A DNA stretch of 64,000 nucleotides from Acanthaster planci (taxonomy: Eukaryota > Echinodermata > Asteroidea > Valvatida > Acanthasteridae). The DNA lies in contig NW_019091565.1 of the NCBI RefSeq assembly GCF_001949145.1, positions 270,066 to 334,065 on the forward strand, written 5' to 3'. The notes beneath the pieces are model-generated. The model saw nothing but the letters and a program-made list of their open reading frames with translations, did not search any database and had not been told where the DNA came from. The position numbers and the translations under genes are program-made. Below, piece after piece: positions 11,801 through 23,800 of the stretch (position 1 is the first letter of the stretch; every line of letters starts with the position of its first letter).

Positions 11801-14800
11801 CCCTTACATGGATGGATAAAATGCATGGATAAAAACTGTATCCCACTTTTTCGTATTTTTTTAATAGCTTTTATTTTTTTGTTGAATTAACCTGAACTAA
11901 TGTGCTTAAAGACTGCCAAGTCCCTTTAACATAACCTAACGACTGTAGAGTACAGCCTGCTGCAAGACCAGTATTCCCAAGGGTGTCATATGACCTCTGT
12001 GCAATAAGTGGATCTCTTTGTTAACAGGTATGTGCCGCAAGGTCCCGGCTATTTGGGTTCCCTCCCCCCAGCCTGTTTCGCTTTCATGCCCTACCTGTTC
12101 AAGGCTGTAGACGTCATAGTCTGAGGGTGGAACATCCACGTTTGCGCTGGCAAAGATTCTCTTGGAGCCAGATTTGGTAGAGTATAGGTGCGACACCTCT
12201 GGCTCACAGCCAAGTATTGGAATATCTGATGGAGTGAAAGAATACATGCATTATAATTACATCATCAGACTGTGAAATCCTCTAACAACTTTCTTTTTGT
12301 TCAGAATTGATGAGAGGAATTGGCTCCAAAAGACTGACACTTAAGCAGAACTGTCGATGAAGATCAGTTTTGCTTTCTTGTAACTTCATATTTGCATTGT
12401 ATAGTTTGTCAGAATTAACAAAGGTCACATGCTTTGGATGGAAATTTGGAAACATTCTCATACAAAAAGCAGATTTTGACTCAAGAAATTAATTTAATCA
12501 TTTCAGTAAAGCTTCCTTGTTTTCTAAAACCTTAAAGTTATTTTGCCAAGGACAGGGATATTAAGAATATTTCCAAATGTTCATATCTTTATAAACACAT
12601 GTTGACTTACTGAGTTCGTGCGACAGGGATAAGTCATCTTTGTGCATGACACCGGGTACAATATAAGCCTCCTTCCCTGCCGTTAGGTTCTGTATTCTCT
12701 GTAGGGCTCGGGGGCTATATTTCAGCAAGGTGGACAGGCACATGCTGTGGGTCTTTGGAAACAGAGGCAAAGCGAAAATCATCAGCAATGACAATAAAAC
12801 AGAATGCAATGAAATAATAACAACCGTACCTATTTATTAAGAGCAAAGTGCACACATTAAATGTTCAAATCTGCAGCACAATACAGAGACATTACAATGT
12901 GATTAAGCCAATGGCAGGTTGAAGCGCCTCAGGTAGCCACCAAATGGCCTACAGAAAGCGACCAGAGATCAATTTGTGTGGAGGGAGTTAAACCGAAGAA
13001 CCCAGAAAAGAACCCTCCTGGCACACCACAGAACCAAGGATCATCTCCCCGAATGTAGTCCAGGCTAGGAATTGAACCCAGGACCACCGAGGTGAAAGGC
13101 GAGTGCTTTATACATTAACCATCCATGTTGTCCAAGGTTTGCAAGAGATCAATGTACAAAGTGTTAGCAAAGCAGATACAAAATTGAAGACTGATGTTTT
13201 GCTAGATGTGGCTGTAGAGCTTCTAGGGTCTTCATATCTTCTGCTTTATCAATGCATGCTAAGTCTTTCCAACAAACATTTGAATCTATCCAAATTATTA
13301 AACTATTGTAAAGATTCTTAGGTTGAGGATGCAGGTTGTGTAGAAGCACTGGACAGCAACTGGATTGGAAATCGTTCATGCTTGAATGCAACTGGTATAT
13401 GTGGACTTTAAGGTATGGAAGAAATGAGTCACAGGATTGACACACACTGCAGGTAAGAGCCCAAACAGTCCGAGGCTGTATGAGACCAAGGCTGCATCCG
13501 AATCTCTTGTCTAGGGCAACGTCTAGGTCTTTGCTCCATTGGAAATGTGTGGAGACGCGTAGACAATAGACCTAGCTGTAGCTCTGGAAGTCCGATTCGG
13601 GCATGGCCTGAGGCTGCATCCGAATCTGTCTAGAGTTAGGTCTAGGTCTTCGCTCCATTGGAAATGTGTGGAGGCGCGTAGACAATAGACCTAGCCGTAG
13701 CTCTGGAAGCCCGTTTCGGACACGGCCTAAGTGGTGGTACGTGCTCATTATGTAACTCTCCAACCAACAGGGTGTTGTGACTTGCCGGGGTGTGCACACT
13801 CAAATTAAGACGTGTGTGAGTGCAATTATGGCCCCACAAGACAGGTGTTTCCTTAGATAAATTTATCTATACCTAGAGCAATGCACAGGGGATTCTAATC
13901 AGCAACATGCATCCATTCACTGCGGCATGATAGAGGCAACACTGTAAAGTATCTTGTCTCAATGTTAGCCTCTTCATTAAACGCCATGTGTACACGTATT
14001 TGTGACCACAAGTATTTACTCTCTCATCCTAAGAAATCTGCCCACTCAACCAGCTGACTTCACTCTTTACCGGGAAACTGTTGATGGCTTCAGGGACAAT
14101 GATCTTGAAGCGGTCGGACATATCCTTTTGGTCTTCCACATTTCCACTCTCCACCGCCGGTCTCAGACCCAATAGCTTATTGTAATACTGGAGTGTCTCG
14201 TCGTTGATGTTGACCGGGGATACGTAGATGACTTCAACATTGGGATCTGAAGGAGAACAGAATTTCAAGAATCCATCACTTACATCAAGAATATTTGGAT
14301 TTCAGCTTTCATCATGATCTAAGACTTATATCAAAACAGACAAAGAGTGTTTTCCCAAGGAGTGGATTCGGCTTAGACTTCCGTTTCGCTGCTTCCAGTC
14401 AGAGCTTAAACATGTGGTTTCAAACGCCGTTTGAAAATGGCTGGAACCAGCAAAACCAAAGTCTAAGCTGGATCCACTTGTTTCGAAAACATGACACAGC
14501 TAAGCGCCGATAAGCTCTCTGTTTCTAGCAGGTGCCATTTCAAGCCAATTCATTTCTCAGCAGCACGGGCTCTCCCAGTGCTCAACATCTTTACAGGTAA
14601 TAACTTAATCCATGCAGTTCTTAATACCTTGACTGCCATACACACCAGTCATTTCAAAGGAGAGTTCCCATTTGCCAAGTGTTGCACGCATGCGCACATA
14701 TTTAACAGGTACCTTTCAGGCGTCTGATTAAACATGAGCATTTTACAGGTGTATGCCCTCCACACTGCAAGCCCAATTTACATTACAATAGCCTTTCATT

Positions 14801-17800
14801 TCCTATGAGTAGGCTCGTGGTGGCGGAATCTGGTACACCTGTGACTACGAGTATACTTGTAGCCGGCAGTCAAGATGTTAATTTATTCACTTGTTGTCAT
14901 GGTTGTAAGAGTGAGGGCTTTTAGGTTTAAGATTTTCAAGCTTCAGCATCCCTGACAGAAATAAATTACATGGGGAGTCTGGTTCCTGCAGTGGCGAAAA
15001 CGTTACTTCCAATATCTGCTGCCTTGGTTCAATGCTCAAGTAGGCCAAGTTTTGCCAGGAAGTTTCCTCAATTTTACATATTGTCCCAAAAATAATTGTC
15101 CATGGTTTTCCTTCAAACTCTCAACTCTGAAACTGGTGACTCCTCGCTGTCTCTTCTTCACAAATTCCTTCAATCTTGTGAGCTCAGCAGCCACTGGTTC
15201 TTTCTAGGGATCCTCGTAGGTGCATGTAACAAGGGTGTGCTGATCATGAAGTAAACAAGATGTTTTAAAGAAAAGTGTAAGAATGGAATACTGACCTTGT
15301 AAGTCACACAGTCTTGCCATTTGCTGGTTCTGCTGAATGTTGAAATCCCCAATCGTCGTTCTGATCTTCTGAGAGTAGCCTAAAGATGGAATGTGGACCA
15401 GAACACGGCGGTTCTTCTGGATGCGCTCCCATGAGGCGGAAAACTCCTGCATTTCAGAGAGGAAAGTGTGTGTCACAAATATTACAGACATGTTCCTGTA
15501 TCCTCAGTTAAAGTTGAATATGAGTGAACTGAATCCAAAACAATAAAGACTGGTTATTTTCTGTTCTCTGCTTCAAAGTACAGTGAGGGATCAATATATA
15601 GTTGAGAAAAAAAAAAGAAAAAGTTAGCAATAGAGCTGTTGAGATGGGCTTTGAATATGGAAACACCTCCCCTGGTGTAAATGTGAAAACGAAATCCCTG
15701 TAATGAGCTGTGTCGGAATCAAATGCCAGTAACCTAGGGTATCCTGCAAGTCTTTGGGAAGGAGCTGGGTCATTCCATGAGGTTGGGGCACAATTTGTGA
15801 CAGTGTCCTTGTTACATGGGTAACTTTAACCACCTGTCATGACCTGTAGAGTAGGTCATTTACTCTGTAAAAATAACGCACACCTCTGTATTCAGCCTTG
15901 CAAGATGTATAACAATGTCAATTTGGAATCCATGTGCAGGGAAATAGCTGTTCATTTTCACGGAACCCATGTAACAATTGACACCGTCACAAATTGTGCC
16001 CCAACCTCATGGAGTGACCCAGCTACTGTGACTTCTACAGGACTGGGTGTTTTAAATTTGTCCAGCAGCAAAGTCATTTCGACATGGCCTTAGTGTGACA
16101 CGCCTTCCCTCCATTCAATTATTCTGAAAGTTTAAGAGGCGCAAATAGCTCAATTGAACTAGCGAGGGTTAAGTGCTCTCCCGTCCCGACTAGTCCTGAC
16201 CCTTCCTTTCAAAGTCTAGAATGTGCAGGAGAGAGTGGGGACCAGCCTACCTCACTTCTATTTCATTGTTCAGCTTGATACCACCTTCCCTAGTATGCAC
16301 TCATTTCCAATGGTAAATTGTTGAAAAGCACATGTCAACCAATGAACATTTAGGCAGCAGCTGGTAAACGTCAGATCCACCAGATCTAGTCAGACCTTAC
16401 AAGATCACTGAAACAAAGTGTAACCACAACTGCCATGGCCTGTACGTTTGTAGACGACATTTCTACATTTTAAATTCATAGTTACACACTGGATATAAAC
16501 TTTATTGCATGGTAGCTTTCTGAAGGCAACAGATTATATATAATGATCTCACATATCTAACTATATCCAACAGATCTGACTTTTATCACAATACTCATCA
16601 GGCCACAGGGAGCCCTCGTCTGTTCAGGGGAGGAGCAAATACCTTGGTTCTCCTGCGGAATTCCTCCAGCTGCATGCTCCTGGTCTCCTTCAACTGCTTG
16701 CGGATCTTGGCCATCTTGACGTGCATGACCCAGGAGATGGCGATGACGCCCGCCGCCCACTTCTTCCGCCGGTACTCCAGGTAGGTGCTGCGGTCCTTGT
16801 ACCTCCGCCAGGTGGACTGGATCTTGGTGGCTGCCACGTCCTCACCGTCTGGCCCTAGGAAGCGCCGGCCGGGCCGGTTGATGAGGGCCAGGACGTCGTC
16901 AATGTTCATGATGACACCCAGGAGTGCTTTGGTCGTGGGAGGTTTGTCCAGCTCAAACTCCAGGGCAAGATCAGCTAATCTGTGAAACAACCACAAGACA
17001 TGTGATCCTACACTGCAAAAAAGGCAACGATTCTATGTCTATTAACCACTTCCTGCCGGGGACTCTGGAATTGGAGACGTATGCTTTATATGGGTGGCCG
17101 GGGTCTCGGAACTTGGAAAAAGGAAACAGGGCCCTGTAACAAAAGACTGTAGTCCGAACAGAAGACCAGGCTGCTGGGCATTATCGACATTTTTCACTCT
17201 CAAAGGAAGTGATAATCCAGTCTTGTTTTGAAACTGTATACCAGGGTTTGGGGCATTTAGAGCAAGCGGACTACTACTGGGGACAAAAGCGCTCCACCAC
17301 CGCACCGATGAGCCACACAGCGCCACTGCACCCTGGGCCCTTTTGGAAAGAGGTCAGCAGTGCACTGAGCCAGGTTCGTGAACAAAAGAAAGTTACATAA
17401 CACTGCACAATCTGGGCTCTTTTTACAAGGCTGCTGGCCTGGCTGAAATACTCGGGCGTCAATGAAGGTCACCTATCAACTTAGAGTAGTGCCTAAAGAT
17501 TACTTTGCAAGGCTATAAACATCTGTTAAATGAAATGATAAATGTTTGAAGAATTTTGAAAAAGAGAAAAAATTATAATTATGCCGGCCCTGCATCATCA
17601 ACATTGAAAAATGCCCCGGCATGAAGTGGTTAACTACACAAAACAACAGTAAGCCCACAAACAACTTAAGTAAGTTTGTTTCCAATGCCAAATAAATGCA
17701 AGAAAACAAAGACACTGGCGCAAAAACCTCAGAGAATATGCTATTTGCAGGAACATGGGATGGCATGATTTGTACATTGTAAGCACATGCCTTTCGTGGG

Positions 17801-20800
17801 CATGTACAGAGTGCACCAAGGTTCATGGGCACTTGGCACGGAAAGCATTCAGCATGCACATCAAATCTACATTTGAATCATCCTTTCAAAACCTCACCAA
17901 CTCAGAAAGGATTATTGCCCCATGGTGCCACCGTAAACTTACTCCCTTTGCTTACAGACCTTCAAATCCCAAGTTATCTCGAATGCACAGTCTTCTATGT
18001 GTGCACCTGAAGTTAGGGAGCAATTTTACCTTCTCAGATGAAGTCTTAATTTTGCAAAGCAGTTCTTCATGAACTGCCCTGACAAACAGATCCAAATATT
18101 TGATACATTGATTTAGTATTACTCAATCATACCTGCAGGCCTAACAGCCAGTAACAATCTTTCGTAACTTGTCAGTTACAAAAGTAAGAGTACCTATGAA
18201 ATAACTTACTTGTCCCCGTTGATGAAAGCTAATGGCACGGCGTAGTTGCTGAGGAGTTTCTCCAGGTGTCTAAGCATGGTGACGATGTTGCCCCAGGAGA
18301 GGCAGTAATGCTGCTTGAAGGCCGTGAAGTCCTTGGAGGACTCCCGCAGCCGGCCATGCTGGATGGCAAAACGGTGGTGAAGGTGCTTGAACTCACTGGC
18401 TGGGGTGGTAGGGGGAGGCTGCCCAGACAATGTATATCCAAATAGTTATTTTACAAGTTCAATTTGAGCTTCTCCGATTTCGCTAACACAAGGAAAAACT
18501 CTGCTCATCTTGGCCATATTTTAACATGTCAAAATCAAAGCCTGTTAAAGTTTCTGTTACATTTTGTTAAAATCTGCATTAGAAGTTGCATTGTTCCCTT
18601 GTTGTTCTAGTGAGGTCCCTGTGAAATAATGGACTAAATGGAGGTTTCTGCTAGCGGAAAACTGCGTGCTATCTGTGAAAGTTGGCCCACATCCGCTTGG
18701 AGTGGAATAGCACAAAAGAAATAGGCTGGTAGGAAGTTTTTTCAACCAGGCCTGTGCAAGCGCCCGGCGCACATGGGAGACAACAGAAATAAGTCGCATG
18801 TGGTCAGCATGCCATGAGCCAAACGCTGATGAATCTCTGCATGAATGTAGTGAATTCCCACCAAAGGACCTCTGTTGTTCACGCTCAGAGAGGATAACTG
18901 AAGTGTCATTATGGTCTCTCGTTTTTTGGGTTAGTCTAAAAACATCAATCGTTACATTCTGTGAGATTTCGTAGGTTGTTTACTCACTAATGGTTCGATA
19001 TTTTTGACAGGCACTAAGGATTTGGTGGACTTGGCTGAAGCAGCACCAGACCTTGGCGAGGCCCTGATCATGTCGCCTGACTCTACTAGGCTAGCAGACG
19101 CTGGCCGACGTACTGCTGTGGGTTTACTGGGCACAAGCTCCATGGGGTAGGGGTCTAGATCCAGCTTGACTGAAGCTAAGTTGAAGCTACCGTCTGCAAC
19201 CAAAACAAAAACAAAGGTTTAAATCCCCACCTTCCTAGCGTAGGTTCTTTTAAAAAATCAATCAGGTTTCTTAGGACATTGTAAGATTAAATGTGGACGT
19301 CAAAACCAAAACAATGGGCGTCACCGAGATTTTCTGGGGTGGGTGGGGTAAAGTACTCATCAGCAGTAAACTGTCAATCATGAACGGTGGAAGGTCAATT
19401 CTGAGGTATTCGAATGCAATTGGATGCTTCTCATCGCCGTCTCTTTTTTGTTTCTTGTGCTTTTTTTTCTTTTTATATCTCCCCTTTTATTTGTCAATTT
19501 TTGCAAGGGGGTGGGCGGGGACAACCTCTTGCCCTCCCCTCATGATGCCCATGTACATCTTAATTGTTACTCAGGTGTAGATGTCCCCAAAAACACAAAG
19601 GATGTCTACTAGTTTCTCACAGACTAAAGGATTTGCGAGATCGGGAATAATTGTTGAAAAAAAAAAGAAGTAAGTCTTGGTTTTTATCGACTTACCACCA
19701 AAGCCTGGAGGGGGACCCTTTGGAATGTTTTTCTTGTCCTGCGCTTCGTGTAAGGTCACGATCTTTTGCCTGACTGGGCTGGGGTCAAGGGTCAGCTCAG
19801 CAGCTGGCGGAATAAGACCCCGCTCCATCAGGCTCAGGATGCCTTTCTTGGCGTCTTTCTCCGAGATGGGCGGGGGAATCAACTAGGAGGGAAGGAGGGT
19901 GTAACAATATAGAGATTAATGCACACGTGAAGTGCATTCCAAACGGATCAATATTTGTGAGAAATAAACTCTGCTTTTCAGTCATACTCCCTCTATCAAT
20001 ATCAATTAAGACTATGAATAAAGAAGCGTTTCATTCAAGGAATCAGTTGAGTATTTCAAACAGGCGTGGTCACTCAAGAACAAAGCACCTAACACCACAC
20101 CTGTGATAGCCACATTGATTGGGCTAGCTACATGTATGTGTGGTGGTAGTGATGTCATTTTGAGCATACCAAATTGGCTCATTGCTTTGACGTGAAATTC
20201 CACACACTTCCTCTAACCGGCCCAATATCACAGAGATACTAAAGAATGTTGTTCAGGAAATTTTATGTAGTCAGACCAGTCAAATGAGATGTGCATGAAC
20301 ACTGCATGAGATTTTCACCAGTTTTGACATTTTGATCTACTTCTGTTCAGCAAATATATTTTACACTTAAAGCAAACAATTTTTCTAGCAATTTTGGAAA
20401 CATGATTCTACACTTGCATTTGTACAGTCCTCCATGGAGAATGGGTCACACTGTGTGGCTAGTAGCTTACCTGTGGGTCAACTCTGTTGGCCTTTGGCAA
20501 GACCGCTAGGTGTTCCACGTTGGACCCCATCACAACCTTCTGTGTTGGAACCTGTCATAAAATCACACAGAAAAGTCAATGAACTCGTCTCACACAAAGG
20601 TATTTAAAGATGACTGATAGCATTTCTTCAGCCAGTTCATTTGATCACGGACAGCAATTTTGTGGAGAAAACAAACTTATCCGATCCTTGTGTGAAAAAC
20701 ACTTTCCCAATGGCATCTAGGTAGACCGTGTCATGGTAAGGAACGCCAGGCAAGAACTATGGTTTGCATGATTGTGTGATTTGTTACCTCTGAGGGCCAG

Positions 20801-23800
20801 TAAAGAATATATGAGAGCAGGCCCCTAAGTATCATTCCGTTGCTCAGTTGATCGATACATCAATTATTCAGTTACATATATCTTCTCAATGAATTGAAAA
20901 ATGCATTGTGAAGATATAGGCTTCTGTCTGGATGGTACAAACAGACTGGCCAAAAACGTTTCCGAGTAAAAAATTCACCCATTCTCAAGCAAGGCATTTG
21001 GGAAGACACACACAGCTGGAAGGCATGTACAACTGGATGGTATGAACCACAAAGCCACTCTTAATATCAGTGGTAGTGCATCAAGTGTCCTTCGCTGCAT
21101 GCTACATGTCCAGTGCAAGGAGTAATAGGCTGCCTAGTCAGCAGTGATGAAGGTACTCACACAGATGAACAAGGTAGGACCGATTATGGTCAAGACCATT
21201 AGAGGACTATTTACAAGACCAACCACCAGACCAGTCACAAGTAACAGGGTGAACAATGATAAATGGAATCCCCTTTGTTGAAACACATGAAAATTTGTGA
21301 CATGAATCCGGACAAGAAGTCTTGAATTAGTCTTTAGAGGGGTTTATGATTGTCTTACGGGACCATGACTAAACAAAATTGGAGCCCCTACATTTGCCAT
21401 CAGATATTTTAAGTGAGGTGCATGACTCGGGTTCCATACCTTGTGTTGTCTTTTATCCACAATGACGGGTAGAGAAACTCCATAGTTGTCACCTAAAACT
21501 TTTCTGTTCTGTGTGCTGGTGGGGTCTTGCATAGCTTTCAAATTGTACACTAACTTTGCCTGCATAAGAAGAATTTCAGAAACTTTCATTTTTCCACTTA
21601 CTATTGATCAATCTATTACAAGCTGCAAAAAATGTAACAGAATCTAAAACAGTAAGCATCAAAACCTAATTGGAGAATGCTACTTTGTGGTTAACATCAT
21701 ACATTTAGGTTCTGGCCACAATGGATTGCACTTACCGGCCACTGACCATGAAATACACTGACCGGCCACTGACCCTGGATTATACTGACCAGCCACTGAG
21801 TACACACCTTTGCTTATTGCCTTGTGTGAACGAAAGTTAGGAAGGGTAGAGCAAGGCCAGTGAGAACATTCAAGGCCTGCTGGAATGTCTGTCTATTGCA
21901 ATGTTACAGATGGCAAGAATGTGATACAAACCCAGGTATTTATGGGCATTGCATGGGTTTCTCCGGGGGTGGGGAGGCACCCACAAACAGCAAACTGACA
22001 AACTGTTAAAAGTGTTTGGGATGAATTTCCAGGTGATTTCAAGCAAACTGGGTGAGTTTAATCCCCTTTCTCCTTTTTTACAGTTTTTTCTTTTTATTTT
22101 CAATTTTATTTTTTAATGGAGGGGGGTATTCGGAATCCCCTTGCAATAACCATGCAGGCAGTTAATAGTTCTCTTACCTGTTGCCCAGGCGATGGGCCAT
22201 ATGGTCCTCCACCACCCACTGGATCTACAGCAGTGTAGCGGGATACCAGTTTCCTGAGGTAAAACATAGATAGACAAACACACTGAGTTTACAACAATTA
22301 TGTTAGATCCTTCTTGGACAAACTACACTTCACTCCAAACACTTGTTCAAGGTAGCCACTTCTGCTGTCCCAAGAAGAGCAGGGACTGGACTACAAAGAG
22401 ATAATCATAAACTCCACTTTGTGCCACACATTGACGAATATGACACAAAATTTTGGATTTGAACTTGGATTGAAGCTTCCAGGGTAGGTTTTTATCAGGG
22501 TTAGCTAGTTTTGACTCAAACTTGGCTCACTTTTACCAACTGAATGCACAGAAAGAAAATTTCCATATTCACCAATAAATTATAATTGATTCCGGCAAAT
22601 GCAAGATCAATTCTATCTATATGTACATGTACTTGCCTGTGGCTGATAAATTGACCAGTGAAATTTCCAAAGGCTATTTTTCGAGAAGTGACTTCTTGTT
22701 TGATTGTCTCAAAGCTGTCAAAGTTCATGGATCAAAAACTTCAGACTCAATAAATGCCTTATCAATGTATGTGTCATGACTTAAATTCACTCCTCAAAAC
22801 AAATCATTTGAAGTCATTACAACGCAGTGTACAGGAAAACAGTGATGCAAAAAGCATGGCCTACTAGTACTAGTGACAAACTACCACTCTTGCCGACTGC
22901 CAACTTTGTGTTCTATACCTGCACATGTTGCGCCAAATTCCTTCCATCGACGGCACAGCCGATGCACAGTATAAACATTTGATGCCTAAAATCCTGATGC
23001 ACTTGACAATCAATAGGAATTGATGTTACTGCAGATAATACACTTTTGGGTTACATGTACATGTACATATTGTGTACACAAACAAAAAGTTTATACAAAA
23101 TGAACAAGAAAATGCGTCCGAGAAACACTTACTTGTCTGCAATGCCTTTGTTACCGATCCTTCTTAAGGGTAAATCAGATCCTAGCCCACTCAGGTCAAA
23201 AACAGACTCCCTGAGAATGAAAACAGTACATGTAAATCCAGGCAAAGACGTGCAATTTTCAAAATGATGGACATTTCTGTTCCAATTCTAGGGAGTCCTA
23301 GTGGAAACAGCGATTGCAATCAGAGTTTGTAAATTACGTGTTTGCGCCAAATTTTAGCATTACTAATGTAAGTCAGGATTCCAGCTGTTACATGTAGTTG
23401 CCAATGTCACCATTTGGCAAAAAAGAACGATGCATTTAGCACTGAATTAAAATGTACAGGTAAGCTGCTCAAACATGTCAAATGATATGTGGTTAACTAA
23501 AAAGACACTCTAACAATTAATCATAATTAATCAGTGCGCACTCTGTAAGGGGGTGAATCAACCAATACCGGACAGGGCACTTGATGACTTTACCAGAGTG
23601 CAATTGCTACATGTATTAGCATGTACAAGCATTATAAAACATCACAGGGCTTAAACATTGACACAGACTGACCTGTTATTTAATAAGTTTGGGGTTTTAA
23701 AGATTTAACAAGTCCAAAATGCAAAAAGTTTGTGACAATCCGCGTGTTCAAAATGGTGCATAATAAAAATGGTGTGCTGTGCTATGGAATATATTTTTTC

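Noticed and set aside
12561-12750. IQCH exon 14 beginning at 12744 after CCCACAG
   Set aside because: That acceptor puts the reading frame into a stop. The CCAAAG acceptor at 12753-12758 gives [14 protein letters not shown] in frame, as expected for the family.
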